From NCBI GenBank assembly GCA_031772625.1, contig CM062816.1, positions 1,671,840,066 to 1,671,904,065 on the forward strand: a DNA stretch of 64,000 nucleotides, read 5' to 3'. This document shows positions 36,693-52,116 of this stretch, piece by piece; position 1 is the first letter of the stretch; every line of letters begins with the position of its first letter. The notes beneath the pieces were generated by a model. It saw only the letters and a program-made list of their open reading frames with translations. It searched no databases and was not told the DNA's origin. This stretch comes from Pinus tabuliformis. Lineage: Eukaryota; Streptophyta; Pinopsida; Pinales; Pinaceae. The position numbers and the translations under genes were made by a program.

Positions 36693-37384
36693 CATAATGA
36701 TGATTCTGCATCACATCGATCGAGAATCGTAACACATCTCATAAGCCATAAAGAAGAAGTATAATGCAACAAAAATATATATACCTCAACACCATGGATG
36801 CATGAATAATGGGCTGCTTTGCTGCTGGCCTACTGTACCATGAAATCTTGTGGCATCAATCACCATCAAAATGTCTACTCGCACATTGAGTATTGAAACC
36901 TGCAATAGCATATAAGAAGTGGATGAAAAATCGAGGCCTCTGCTACAGAATCTAACACTGCCATCAGGTTCGTGTCACCGAGAGGTATAAAATAGACATA
37001 AATTTTGTCCAATTTAGACAGCGGGAAAATTTGGCCCCTCTCAAAGTTGGGCTCAAGCATGGTTCCACCTGCCTCTGCTCCCGCTCATGGTTCCATCTAC
37101 AAAATTAATTGCAAACCCATCTCAAAAATCATGCCCAAGTTCTACTAGGCGCACAGTGTGAAAAGGGTTGAAATATGTTTTAGTGGGCGGATGAAACAAG
37201 AAGTACCGTTGGCACTGTGGAAAATTTGGAAATTCGTTGAGGAGGGGTCGGGGGATCAAATCCTTCCCCTCCCTTTTTCTAATGAAATATTTTTAGTTTT
37301 GTTTTAAATGGGAGGCGGTTCCATTGTTTTGGTGGCCTGCTCCCCTAATCGCCGCCATAGTTTCTATATTGAGGGTGCATTAAA

Positions 37385-37560
37385 CGGTGATGGTTGGAGT
37401 TTTGTGTGTGAGGGTGCCCGAGAGGCAGGCTAGCCACACCAGTCGGGAAGGTTCAAGCTCCGCCACCCTCGGTTCAATACTTTTCATCATGGGTGAGGAG
37501 TGGGCTAGGTCCACCAAAGGTGTATCACCCCGTCATATACAACACATTATAGTTACGTGG
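37385..37560 (+). promoter_or_regulatory. Possible Pol III-like box in the outer 3' LTR
   Basis: GGTTCAAGCTC near 37447 is a degraded B-box-like match. The counterpart in the other LTR (47343-47353) is a perfect GGTTCGAGCCC. The A box is weak. It may be a tRNA-derived SINE trapped in the LTR before the element inserted, or chance. Confidence 0.3.
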
Positions 37561-37676
37561 TACTTGGAGGGTTGGCGGGGGTCATGGCGCATCAACCCAT
37601 TTTTAATATCAATGTTTTTTGTTATGCAATGGTTCTAGGTACGATGGGGGTGGAAAGGGTCATGGCCCACCACCAT

Positions 37677-37717
<41 letters not shown>

Positions 37718-38388
37718 TAAAAAAAATCATTTGGCATTTTTGTAAATTCGGAATTTGGACCAAAGGAGACGATTAAATGAGGTGACAATTTCACTCAGAA
37801 TTCGGCCAGAGTTGGCCGGATTCTGTCAGTTGGAAAACATCCAAATTGTGTCCCATTAAGCCTACTCAGTCAGTAAAAGTCAACCAAAACTTATACCAGC
37901 CATATCTTCTTCATACGGTCTCTGTTCGACGAACCGTTCACACCGTCACGATCAGGACGACGAGATCTACGACTTGAACCTAAGTCGATCACGATCCGAG
38001 AACTTTCATTTTTTAGCATTTTCCCAGTCACTGGTGTTCAATGAGCCACCTAGATCATTCCTCCCCACTGAAGAGATTTTGGTCCTCCAAAAGCATCAAA
38101 TTAATCTGCAATTGTGTACAATGTCTTCCCCACAAGTGTCCTGAAATATCACCCTTCATTCTCCTTCTCCCTTGTCCTTAAGAGCCATAAGCGATGAACC
38201 AACATTGGTGTTCTCTACAATCCTATAGTAAATTTTTGCAAGTTACATTAATATGACCAACTAGACCCAAGAATCTCATACGTGCCACGAGTTTATAACA
38301 CATACTCGGTGGTCAAGTTTACATTAACATGAAAAATCAATAATAACCCAGCTATCGAAATAAAGCTAGACATCATGGTCGTTCAAAT

Positions 38389-39498
38389 TGTAGAAATTTT
38401 GAATAATATGACACTTATTCACAGAGATTATCCTGATTATATACTATTGTGGAATACATGCATAATACATAACCTCCTCTACGTTGATCATCAATTTTGC
38501 GGAATTAAAAACAATGAAAGATCAATCGCATGCACACATTAACACAGTATGTAACCCAGGGAAAACATACAGCTGAAAACCCCACACTATCTATATATTA
38601 TAACGATTGAGAACATGTAACAATACATAGTACAATACTCCTCACAAGTACTCAGTACTATCTCCACCTATTACACACAAACTAGCTCAGATCTGATGCC
38701 TCAAATCTCCTCCACTGTTTGCCTGCCTCCACTGCGCAATCCTGCATGAGAATAATGATGAATGGCTGATCCAAACTCGTATTTCCTTGGCTGAACCACG
38801 CAATCCTCATTGGCATTACTCAATCCATTGATTGTGCAAGATCTCATGCACAACTATAGTCACAACTGATAGTAATCTCAACCTCTAACACCTGTCTCCA
38901 CTAAACTGTCCATGCACTGAGTTAACTGATGTATTCTTTAGTTGCTTTATGAGTTAATAATTAGTGAATTAATTAAAAATCAATTCACATCACTCATCAC
39001 TAGTGTATTCTGTAGTTATACTAAATACAACTAGTTTAACCAAGTCAAACTGAACACAAATCCATCAAGTCCTCAATCAACTCCACCAAACTCAACCACA
39101 TGAGTTCTAACTTAAGTCCATCATGCAATAGCTCAACTGACCCACAAGAAAATTGTATTTCCTTCTGACAGCTGCATGTGCCACATCTGTAGCTCAAACT
39201 GAAGTGCTCCAAGAGGATAAGATCATGTTTATAGTCCAAATATTATTATGAGCTAATAATATACGACTGTTCTATTTTTAGCCTGGCAATCTAAAAATAG
39301 AAACCGCCCATATGTCTAAAAATAGAAGTCCATCTATTTTTACCAACATGACCAATCATCCACAAATAGCATCGTGCAACTCATAGACCATGATCCATAT
39401 GTCTAAAAATAGACTTTGCACCAAAAATAACCTGCGGGCCCACTTAGTGAAGGCGACTTCTTTCCACTAAGCTCCATCATCTTGTTGCATTCTCAACA
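38389..39498 (-). repeat. 3' LTR of Copia-2
   Basis: 1110 bp, TGTAGAAATT...TTCTCAACA on the plus strand, followed by the polypurine tract of the element (read on the minus strand as TTTGAGAGGGAG). Confidence 0.93.
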
Positions 39499-42400
39499 CT
39501 CCCTCTCAAAAATATATGGATTATCAGCAACCCCTATCCTGCCTCGGTGGTATTCGAATTTGCTCCCAGTGAGTGCCTTTGTCAGGATATCAGCATCCTG
39601 ATCCTCCGTTGGAATGTATGAAAGTAACATGATTATCCGTTGCACACAATCTCTGATATGATGGTACCTGATGTCATTGTACTTAGATCTATCAAGAAAT
39701 ACTAGATTAGCCGAGAGTTTAATGCAACTCTGGTTATCACAATAAATCACAGTAGGCTCCATGTATGAACCGAACAACCTTACCAGGATCTTCCTCATCC
39801 ATATAGCCTCGCATGCAGCCAAACTTGTTGCCATATACTCAGCCTCTGCTGAACTGAGTGCCATGGATCTCTACTTCCTGCTGTACCAAGAAACTGTTGT
39901 CGACCCGATACTGAAGACCCCTCTATATGTGCTCTTTCTGTCCGTTGGGCTCCCTACCCAATTTGCATCCGTGAAGCCACATAGCTTCACCTCATCCTCC
40001 TGTCTGTACCACAATCCATATCCCAATGTGCCTCTGAGATAATGCAATACATGCTTGCCTGCCTTCCAGAAGAGCTTGGTTGGCTTAACCATAGCTTGTG
40101 AAAGCTGGTTAACAGCATAGCATATATTGGGTCGTGTATTGACCAGATACATAAGCGACCCCACCAACTGTCAATAAACAATGGCATCCACTACTTCTGC
40201 TGAAGTAGCATCCTCCTTCCTCCAACCTCCAAGAAGAGGAGTATCAACAGGCTTGCAGCCATGCATGTTGAACTTCTCCAGTATCTCCCAAGCATACTTA
40301 CCCTGAGAAACAAATAGTCCATCACTGCGCTGCCAAATTTCCAATCCCAAGAAATAATGAAGGAGGCCCAAGTCCTTCATCTCAGACTCCTTAACAAGAT
40401 CATCCTTGCATGAAAGTATCAACAGCTCATCACCTGTTAGAATCAAATCATCTACATAAAGTACAATGATAAGCAACTTACTCTCCACCACAATTTGGTA
40501 TAGGTTAGGATCCACCTCACTCTTGGAGAATCCAAGTCCGGTGAAATAACTATCTATCTGTGTGTACCAAGCACGTGGTGCTTGTTTCAACCCATACAGC
40601 ACTCTCTTGAGCCTGCACACATGCAACTCGCTGCTGAAGATCTCAAAACCTTCGGGCTGCTCTATGTACACCTCCTCCTCAATGACTCCGTTGAGGAACA
40701 CAGTCTTCACATCCATCTGATGAATGTGCCACCCCATCTGCGCTGAGAGAGGAAGAATCGTCCGTATGGAAGAATACCTTGCGACAAGTGCAAAGGTATC
40801 CTCATAATCGATCCCCTCTATCTGTGAAAAGCCTTGGGCAACAAATCTTGCCTTGTACTTCTCCACGCTCCCGTCAACTGCCTGCTTCACTTTGTAGATC
40901 CATCTTGAACCCACCATTGATTTCCCTTCTAGTCTTGGGACAATCTCCCATGCACTGTTTCTGACAATCGAATCATACTCTTCCACCATGGCATCTACCC
41001 ATGCGGGATCCTCCACAGCTTCCTCGAAAGAGGATGGCTCAGTCACAACACATTTTCTCACAAGAGCCATGTATCCAGTGTACTAATCAGGTGACTGTCT
41101 CTATCTACGTTGAGTTGTAGGTGGTCCTACAACCTTCTCTGCATCTTGAGCCAGTCGCTCAGCTTCTGTAATGTGCCTTCGCCCTCTAATGGTTAGCGCT
41201 GCATGAGTGGTTTCTTCCACTCCATGAACTTCGTCCTGTGGCTGATCCACATCCTGAAGCTCATCCTTAGGAACTAATAGCTCCTCATCTGCATGCAAGT
41301 GTGGCTCCCTCTCAAGCGAACACTTCATGGCTTTCTCCTTCTGAAATTTTATATCCCGTCGCACAACAGTCTTGCCACTATCTGGCAAATACACACGATA
41401 GTTGTGGGGCATATCAGTACCCCACAAATATCCAAACCTTTGCGGTCAGCTCCAACTTCTTCCTGCCATCCTTCGTCACATGCATGTAAACGTTAGAACC
41501 AAAAATCCTCAAATGAGAAATATCAGGCCTCTTACCAGAATAAGCCTCCTCAGGTGTACTCATGCCAAGTATCCTACGAGGACAATGGTTCTGCACATAT
41601 ACTGCAGTATTGCATGCTTCTGCCCACAAGTGAAGGGGTAGGCCCTGATCATGCAACATCACTCGTGAGAACTCACGATCGTTTTGTTCTTCCACTCAGC
41701 AACCTCGTTCTGTTGTGGGTTATGGGGAGCTATGAGCTCTCTTCGAATCCCTTCTGCGCTGCAGAAATCCTTGAACTCGCCAAAGATGAATTCACCACCA
41801 TTGTCACTCCTAAGAGCCTTCACCTTCTTCCCTGACTCCTTCTCAACCAGTGCTTTGAACTCACAGAACTTTGAGTATGTCTCGCTCTTCTTCTGCATGA
41901 AGAAGATCCAGCACTTTCGAGAGAAATCATCAACAAAGATCACATAATACCTGTGCTTTGCTGTCGAAGCTACTGAGAAAGGTCCACACACATCTGTGTG
42001 AATTTTCTCAAGGATCGTCGTGGCGCGACTATCCTTCTCGTGAAAGGTGGTTTTCACAAATTTTCCCAAAGTACACCCCTTGCACTGATCTGACTATGCA
42101 AGAGTGCCTTTAGGAAGCCCAGTAGTGATCTGCTACAGTATCTTCAAGGCTCCATGGTGAAGGTGGCCCAATCTCCTGTGCCACAGCTCAGCATCATCCC
42201 GGCTCACCAATCCTTATGCCTTGCATGCCATTGCTACGCAGCCATCTACATGCAACTGATACAGGTTCCTGACTCGAACCCCTATCTTCCGGGTTTCTCC
42301 AGTTGTCTTACTGCGCAGGAAAGCCTTTCCCTCACTGAAAACAACATCATATCCCTTGTCTTCTAACATCGCCACAGAGATAAGATTCTTCTTCAATCCT

Positions 42401-43714
42401 GGAAAATGCATCACTTCTTTCAATACGAAGGGTTTACCAGACTCCCTCTCAAAGGAAATGGTATCGATATCGGTCGCACTGTATCTACCATCATCACCCA
42501 TTTCAATGTGCACTCCAAGATCTTTCTCCTCCAGATCAGAAAACAAATCTCGATCTCCTGTCATGTGAAAAGACCCACCACTGTCCAAGAACCATACCTA
42601 TCCCTCAAACTTGATACCAAGCATGCGATCAACAAAAAATCAAGCTCAAACTGCGAGGCTAAGGCCTCTCCTGCTACAGATCCAGCAGCTTGCTTATTTT
42701 TCTTCTTCTGCGGACAATTTGTGGCATAATGTCCGTGCTGGTGATAGTGAAAGCACTTCACCTTGGACATGTCATGCTTCTTTCCTTTCGCATCGGAATG
42801 AGAAGCTTTCTTGTTCTTCCCCTTCTTTGCTTTGGTAACCAAAGCACAATTTTCTTCATCAGGTGCCTTTGATGAAGATTCGTCCCTGGTATTCCACCTG
42901 ATCTCCTCCTGCACAAGATCTGACCAAAGTCTCTCCCATCCTGGCAATATCTCTACCATTGACAGAGTCGTGATAGGAATGCCAACTCTTCAGAAGACCA
43001 AGGAGAGCCAAGCTCACCAAGTCCTCATCATCGACAGTCACCCCCACACTTCTTAGCTCATCCCTGCACTGAGTGAACTTCGTGAGATACTTGGGCATAC
43101 TGTCTCCTTTTTCACACTTAATGTTTCTGAGTTTATCCTTGAGCACCAACTTCCTCTGGTCGCTCTTGCTTTGGAATAGATCTATCAACGCTTTCCACAT
43201 CAAGTATGGAGAAGCCTTTCCATGCAGGCTGGACACAATGTGATCCTTCACGCCCTCCAACAGAATCCTTCAACACTTTGCTATCTTCTTTTGCCAAGCA
43301 TCAACTTGAGCAGTATCAGTAGGCTTTGGGACCTCAGCCTCTATGAACTCCTTCAACCCATTATCATCTAACACCGCCTCCATCCTATCTTTCCATGCAA
43401 TATAATTCGAGCTTCCCTCAAGAGCATACTCCAATCGCAATCTGTTGAAAGACATTTCAACTTTGACACCAAGAAAATACTGCTGCAAATTCGAATTCCA
43501 CCAGCTCAAAACTCAACCGCTTCTGATCTAAAATTCGTGAGAACAAAGTATTTCTTGTACAGAGATTGACTATATGGGCTTTTACTGGATATCTCACCTT
43601 CCAAAGGAAGGATGAATCCAGAGGCTACCTGGCCCGATTACAGACTATGCCTGAAGAAATAAAATGTAAACACTTTTTGAATAATAGGTCTTATGATCAA
43701 CAGCTCTGATACCA

Positions 43715-44832
43715 TGTAGAAATTTTGAATAATATGACACTTATTCACAGAGATTATCCTGATTATACACTATTGTGGAATACATGCATAATACATAACC
43801 TCCTCTATGTTGATCATCAATTTTGCGGAATTAAAAACAATGAAACATCAATCGCATGCACACATTAACACAGTATGTAACCCAGGGAAAGCATACAGCT
43901 GAAAACCCCACACTATCTATATATTATAATGATTGAGAACATGTAACAATACATAGTACAATACTCCTCACAAGTACTCAGTACTATCTCCACCTGTTAC
44001 ACACAAACTAGCTCAGATCTGATGCCTCAAATCTCCTCCACTGTTTGCCTGCCTCCACTGCGCAATCCTGCATGAGAATAATGATGAATGGCTGATCCAA
44101 ACTCGTATTTCCTTGGCTGAACCACGCAATCCTCATTGGCATTACTCAATCCATTGATTGTGCAAGATCTTATGCACAAATATAGACACAACTGATAGCA
44201 ATCTCAACCTCTAACACCTGTCTCCACTGAAGTGTCCATGCACTGAGTTAACTGATGTATTCTTTAGTTGCTTTATGAGTTAATAATTGGTGAATTAATT
44301 AACAATCAATTCACATCACTCATCACTAGTGTATTTTGCAGTTAGACTAAATACAACTAGTTTAACCAAGTCAAATTGAACACAACTCCTCAATCAACTC
44401 CACCAAACTCAACCACATGAGTTCTAATTGAAGTCCATCATGCAATAACTCAGCTGACCCACAAGAAAAGTGTATTTCCTTCTGACAGCTACATGTGCCA
44501 CATCTGTAGCTCAAACTGAAGTGCTCCAAGAGGAAACGATAATGTTTATAGTCCAAATATTATTATGAGCTAATAATATTCGACTGTTCTATTTTTAGCC
44601 TGGCAATCTAAAAATAGCAACCGCCCATATGTCTAAAAATAGAAGTCCATCTATTTTTACCAACATGACCAATCATCCACAAATAGCATCCTGCAACTCA
44701 TAGACCATGATCCATATGTCTAAAAATAGACATAGTCTAAAAATAGACTTTGCGCCAAAAATAGCCTGCGAACCCACTTAGTGAAGGTGACTTCTTTCCA
44801 CTAAGCTCCATCATCTTGTTGCATTCTCAACA
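43715..44832 (-). repeat. 5' LTR of Copia-2
   Basis: 1118 bp, same ends as its partner. It carries a short extra copy of the 'gtctaaaaatagac' motif near 44720, which explains most of the length difference. Confidence 0.93.
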
Positions 44833-45039
44833 CAAATAAGTGATGGTAACAGATCAACACTTTTACAATGAAAATGCGACAAATGATTTACAATAACATA
44901 GCCATGACAAGCAAGAAAATATAGAAAACTATTTAGAAAACCATCTCTTTATCATAGTGAATAGACCATTTCCCTGTGGGAGATCTGCTTGCCGATCTGC
45001 ATCGTGTACATGTGTTTTGTTTGTAGGGTGCTGCTCTAG

Positions 45040-46064
45040 ATGGAGCCTCCAACACGTGGCTCTTTGATGGCCACTTCTGTTGCAATGAACGCAATGATTT
45101 TTCTTCCTCCAGATCTATTTAACATGCCTCTTCATCTGCTGTGGGAAAGGCCTTTCACGCTTCATCTTCCTTTGTGCTTCCATTCGTTTCCAACCCCTTG
45201 CAAGCACATGGTTATGCAAACCACAAAAAGAACATACATGTCTATGCCATGACTCATGTTTATCCTTAACAACATGGCGATAACCAAAATGAACACGATT
45301 ATAATATCGAGACTCGTTATACCTTCACTGGTGGTCTCGGTTGCGATCACGGTGATGAGAGATTGCCTCAGCTCTCTCTCCTTGCAATGTGCACTGTCAT
45401 GGGATGACGGTGAAGTATTCCCATCCTACTCTTTCTTCGACAGTCTCAACAATATCATGGAGGATTCTATCTTTGTTTAGCACTCTCCTTCATTGTATCC
45501 CAAGCCTACATAATGAGGTCTCGGCACAACCTCCAATGGTGTAATCATGCCTTGGCCTTTAGCACCAAGACCTCCTCCTTTATAACCCATCTTGGTAAGG
45601 AGTCTCATGCCTGTATCTGCAATGGATATCTCCATATCTCCAAGATAAATGAAAGCATGTGAAGATGAAACTGAAGAATGATTATGGCCATTTACCTCAG
45701 ATGTCAATGTCGACACAGGTGAAGAGGGCCTCTCTAAGCCTTCGTTGCATTTCAGTTCCTCCAAAGCCTTTTTCATGGCTTGTAGTTGAATCTGCAACCT
45801 CTGCTTCTCCTCCTTCTCTTCCTGTAGAAGCGTCTTTAATGCATCATGCTCTTCTTAAAGACTCTGATCATCGTGTTTCAATTTATCCAGGGCCTCTTTT
45901 GTGGCTTGCAATTGAAGCTGCAACTTATGCTTCTCCTCTTTCTCCTCTTGTAAAAGCACCTTCAATGTTGCGGTGTCTGCTTTTTGTTTCTCATAATATT
46001 TATCCAACATGTCCACCTTCTCAGACAAGTTTATCATGACCTCGTACATGTCTTTTTCCATCAT
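45040..46064 (-). pseudogene. Coiled-coil / G-patch / zinc-knuckle coding region of the outer element
   Basis: The only coding part of the outer element, starting about 40 bases after its primer site. Its parts, in order on the minus strand: a coiled coil beginning MMEKDMYEVM (46064), in which a segment with LLQEEKEEKHKLQ is followed by a second, similar segment; a G-patch domain (about 45620-45480) with MGYKGGGLGAKGQG and a PHYVGLGY tail; a CSFCGLHNH half-knuckle (about 45215); and a classic C-x2-C-x4-H-x4-C knuckle, CVHCNRSGHQRATC (about 45050-45095). G-patches bind RNA or helicase partners and also occur in some retroelement proteins. A gag-like, RNA-binding role is inference. The region has a few breaks. 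Confidence 0.72.
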
Positions 46065-46118
46065 GGCTGCACATTCAAGAGTAATTCACATCAACAAGAA
46101 GACCGCTCTGATGCCACT

Positions 46119-48116
<1,998 letters not shown>

Positions 48117-48559
48117 ATGGATCAGTTGATATGCCTTGTCAGTGATGGCTCCACTTCTATATGGTCAATTAAAGAATTAGATCATTTCCAATTTTTTCAA
48201 CCATGCGTTGAACGAAGGATTGACTACTTTGAAGATGATTGGCGTTTCAGACGGAAGTTGTTGGAAGAAACTTCTGCATAAATAGAAAATGTCCTAGTTA
48301 TCTTCCATTTCGAACAATTCATGCTCTGGTTCTTATGTGCAACTGTAGTGAAGTTCCTTTCCTATTATATGACATGATGTCTGGCATATGTTTTCCAATA
48401 GATATTGATAATTCAACTAATGAACAGATGTCTGGGTTTTGGTACCTAGCATTGGAGGATTGCAATGATTTGATTGAGTATGGAAATGTTTTTGCAATTG
48501 CTCCCCGTATGGATTATGTTGATGAGATTCCACCATTGGATATGGATATGGATTCTTAG
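48117..48559 (+). pseudogene. Host-like F-box-associated-type gene, second part
   Basis: Starts with the second ATGGA target copy. The frame continuing the part at 27867-28099 reads MDQLICLVSDGSTSIWSIKE here, then FFQPCVERRIDYFEDDW and reaches a stop near 48280 (LLEETSA*). The next frame (about 48284-48559) reads NRKCPSYLPFRTIHALVLMC and FLLYDMMSGICFPIDI and ends in a stop at 48557-48559. The strand-turn pattern with IWSIKE is like F-box-associated domains. At least one frameshift and one stop make it non-functional apart from the insertion. It could also be a host fragment captured by the neighbouring Helitron. Confidence 0.5.
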
Positions 48560-49285
48560 GATATTAGTATTCTTAGGAGTTCCTATAAATATTTCCATTT
48601 TATATACTCTCTATGGTTGTGGAAAATATTTCCATTTTTGTCTCTATACATACTATGGGTCTTTATGATAATACTTTAAAATTATTCTTGTATTGATCTT
48701 TATGATGTAAAATATTTCATATTGTTTCCTTTAAATTTTTCTTAATTACATGTAAATGTGTCTCAATGTTATGCATTTTTCTTTATTTGTATAATTATAA
48801 TTGTTATGAGTTATGTTATACATGTTATTTGTATTGGTTTTTGTCATGATTCTCAAACAATGTTATATCTTTATGTACATTTTAATATTTGCATTTATAT
48901 TTTGATAGTATATAGATCCAAATTTTTAGATATACTTCCAAGTCATATCATTCTTAGAGTATTGTGTCCCAATAGTATGGGTTTTGTTTCGATTCTAATA
49001 TGATACATATAAATTTAGACTTTTTTGTTTAAGCCATTGGGAAGAATTCATTTCTGTTTTTAGCCATTGTGAAAAATTCATTTTTTTTAGCCATTTGGAA
49101 AAATCCTTATACATTTTGGTAAGTTTATATGGTTGGAAAATTTAACATATACACTTTTTATGTTTTTTTAGATTTCTAAGAAAAAAAACTTGTGCCTTTT
49201 TCATTCTTTTGTGTTTGTTTATATTAGATATTTGATATGTTCCATGCTTATGATTCCATAATGAATATTTTATTATTCATTGTAG
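48560..49285. other. Spacer before Helitron C, with three short tandem units
   Basis: AT-rich, no gene. Three units of about 32 bp at 49032-49110 share TTAGCCATTG.GAA.AATTCAT. It may hold the 5' end or first intron of Helitron C: 'ttcattgtag' at 49285 looks like a splice acceptor. Confidence 0.5.
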
Positions 49286-49895
49286 ACATTTCATCTGAAG
49301 GCACAAGCAAGCGTACAAGAAAATGAAACTTGTCACCAGAATCACGTGAGAGGTCTAATGAAAGTCATCGTTTACGGTATCAACAAAATAAGGATGCCAT
49401 AAATGAGCATATGAGAGCTACATATCATAGAAGAATGAGTGAAGCCACTCTTAAAAATTATTTTATAATTCCTCGTAAGTATCGTACTATGGATGATACA
49501 ATGGAAAGAACATTTCTTATTGATAGTTCATTATCAAAATATGCTCCCTGTCAGCATAATCTTGTTGTTCGATGCTCTCCTGAAAATGTTCATAACATTG
49601 GGGAAACATCTTGCAATTGGGATGAACATGATATCGATAAAGTGGATGAAAATTTCCACCCTGACCCATATGTGTGTCCAATTGCATGCTTTGACAGCTA
49701 AAGGTTGCAAGACATCCATGGTGGAGGTAATGATGACATTGTGTGTGATGATTTGGATGATAGTTTAATTGGCCATTTGTTTGATAATTTGGAGCCAGTT
49801 ACTCGAAACATCGGAACTTCCAATCCCGCTTCTCAAATTAATGTGGTCCCACCAAGATAATCAATCATCCTTGATAACATTTCACGTGGAACAAT
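49286..49895 (+). pseudogene. Helitron C N-terminal exon
   Basis: Follows an acceptor-like TGTAG at 49285. The frame reads ISSEGTSKRTRK, a stop, then SPESRERSNESHRLRYQQNK, and later PHP-like acidic sequence; the Arg/Glu-rich RRSRE-type start is common in plant Helitron proteins. Further stops lie near 49700 and 49858. A donor-like 'aaggtagc' near 49895 would end the exon. The link to the Rep/helicase further on is inferred from order and motif. Confidence 0.6.
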
Positions 49896-49989
49896 GAAGG
49901 TAGCACAATGATATTTTGATTCTTGCTGCAATAGTGGTTGTTTTATTACATTCCTCTATCTACAAAGTTTTATTTACTAAACTTATAAT

Positions 49990-50701
49990 TTATTTTATTC
50001 TTTTGGAATAAGATACAACTCGCTTTTAAAGAGGTCTAGAAATTAATTCCCAAAGTGTTCCATCTACTAATCTGAGAAGTAAATATGAAGCATGTCATAA
50101 CCTTCCTGTGCATTCTCCTCGATGATCAAATTGCTAGACTAATGTAAATTTTCAATGTTTTTGATTTTCTTTTCATTTTTTAAATTTCTAGTTGGTTGGA
50201 CATTGAATTTTATTGGCGTATTTTATTTTCTTCGAACAAGACAAAACTCATTTCAAAAGAGGCATACAAATTAACTTCATAGAGGTTCCATCTACTGATG
50301 TTAGAAGTGAAGAGGAACCATCTCATAGCATTCATCCACATCGCCAAACAAATGTAAATGTTGAGTGCATTTGATATTTTTCTCATTTTTCCATTTACAA
50401 TAGGTTGGACATTGTATTTTGTATCCTTTAATGCAGAAACCATGATTCCCTCTCATTAGGTTGGAGAATTGGAATCCAAAACATCAAATTGTAAAACTAA
50501 TGTAGATGTTCAATGTATTTGATTTCTTTTACATTTTTGAATCTTTCTTTGTTGGATGTTTAGTTTTATAACGTGTTTTATTTTTTTGAAACAGGAAACA
50601 ACTCATTTGAATAGAGGCATAGAAACTACATCCCAAGATATTCCATCCACTGATGTCAGAAGCCAAGAGCAACCATCTCATAACCCTCATCCACATCAAG
50701 A
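49990..50701 (+). repeat. Tandem exon-intron modules in Helitron C
   Basis: A module of about 115 bp that looks like an exon, followed by a spacer of about 110 bp that looks like an intron, is repeated about three times (exons near 50011-50142, 50245-50349 and 50596-50701). Exon-like parts share 'ACAACTCATTT.AA.AGAGGCATA' pieces and TTCCATC.ACTGATGT; spacers start GTAAAT or GTAGAT and end in AACAAG or AAACAG. A partial unit lies near 50440-50500. The last spacer continues after the insertion, at 52125. Confidence 0.65.
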
Positions 50702-52116
50702 CATGATGAAAGGGAGATTTTGGGGGTAAGGAAAAACCCCTTTCATATTAATTTTTTGATCTTGAGGCCTGTGGGTTATGGCCCACAAAACATATCGAAA
50801 GCATATTTGAGGCTTTACGCCTTTAAAAGTGTGGACATCAACTCTATCGGGATACACAGGATACACGAGAATACACACGAAAACCCGACCCAAACACTTA
50901 GTCAGATCTCAAAAATTATACATCCGCCACTATAATTATTGGCGAGTCTGGACTCCTCAGTCCATCTTTTTCCATAGTGCTCTCTGATCATAGATCGGCC
51001 CGATCAAATCAGGATTATCCATTCCTTTCTTCGATCCAACAGCTATCGACACATCACTTAATCGCATTCCATCACACTGTCCGCCAACCCTTCACCTCTA
51101 TGATTAAATCGCGATCATCGATCTACCGCTCGATCCAATGGTTGACATTACATCCGATCAATGAAACCAATCATTGATCCTGTGCCATAGATCTTCACCT
51201 CCTTTGATCCAACGTTTCACACCAATATCAGCCGGACAACTAGCACGAGGATTAAACGCCCAATAAAGTGGTTTCCTCTCTCCTCCTTGCTGCTACATGT
51301 CCTCCAATAAGTGGAATTGGGTGCCCACCCTTCAATACCGCTTACCACTCAGAGCTCACCTGAAATACCACTTACCGCCTTTGAAAACTGTTTTCGTTGC
51401 GTAATGCCCTCGCGTCTATGCCATGCGATGAATGTTGATTTATGAGACCCAATGGATCTCATGCTCTCTCTATCTGTTTCACCTTTGACTTGTTTTCACT
51501 TATTTCGATGGATTTATGGCTTTCTCAGGCTTTCCTTTGCCACACTTCACTAACACACGACACACCATACATATTATCATTGGATCGCCATCAATCCTCG
51601 TAGTGATCGATGTTCGATCAAACTTGCAACACTAACATATTCAGATTATCTATGAACAACACACAGACGCATGAATTCAACACTGAACACACACTTTTCT
51701 ATTATACACAACATAGTTACATTCTAAGGCATTTCAACCTTAGTCACAAGTTCCCTCTTGACTATGTTTTGACTACTCTCGACTTACAAATCTTTCTGTA
51801 TCACTCTCTATCTATCACCCTGTATTTCTCCATTACTCTTTGTCTCTCCTATATATATATATATAGAACGCGCAGTTTCATCATTTACATGAATATTGGA
51901 TTGGATCACAGAAAGAATCTGATTAAAACTCTCCTCAAATCTCTCAACTAATCATACATATGGCAGATTACATTTAATTAAGTCTTCTAGAGACTTTATT
52001 CTTCCATCAAATTAGGTCTATTTTAACAGATTTCCCCGATTTTTCTCTGATGGTCCACGTCGTCCTCCTTGCTCTGCTTTGATTCCCCTTTAATTATGAG
52101 TGCTCGAATGCTCCTG
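50702..52116. mobile_element. 1.4-kb insertion of unknown type in Helitron C
   Basis: The module sequence is interrupted here and resumes at 52117. An 8-bp direct repeat CATCAAGA flanks it (50694-50701 and 52117-52124), the length left by hAT-type transposases. Inverted ends are weak at best. The inside is GC-richer than its surroundings, with no ORF I recognise, and a TATATATA tract near 51850. A solo LTR (TGATGAAAGG...CTCCTGCA) is an alternative, but then no 5-bp duplication fits. Confidence 0.6.

Larger units (their letters stand above)
28100..38057 (-). repeat. 3' LTR of the outer element, split by a nested insertion
   Basis: The LTR sequence proper is 28100-28573 plus 36698-38057, about 1.83 kb. 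It opens TGATCCGGGTC and closes CACCTAGATCA on the plus strand. The insert at 28574-36692 and one copy of its CATAA duplication account for the gap. It contains a short (TA)n(TG)n tract at about 37676-37716. Confidence 0.9.
38389..44832 (-). mobile_element. Ty1/Copia LTR element, nearly full length (Copia-2)
   Basis: Minus-strand element inside the interior of the outer element. LTRs: 43715-44832 (5') and 38389-39498 (3'); exact 5-bp target duplication CAAAT at 38384-38388 and 44833-44837. The primer site TGGTATCAGAGC (about 43703-43714) is the standard plant initiator-Met type. Parts from right to left: gag with a zinc knuckle (about 43509-42560), protease and GAG-pre-integrase (about 42590-42070), integrase (about 42069-41100), reverse transcriptase (41070-40171, with YVDDLILTG), and RNase H (40167-39493, with MALSSAEAEYMA). 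All domains are present in order, with roughly six to ten breaks. LTRs differ by about 3%, so it is younger than its host element. Confidence 0.93.

Noticed and set aside
49286-49895. Independent host gene encoding an Arg-rich protein
   Set aside because: Its start is like plant Helitron N-termini and it lies in order before Helitron sequence, so it is treated as part of Helitron C.
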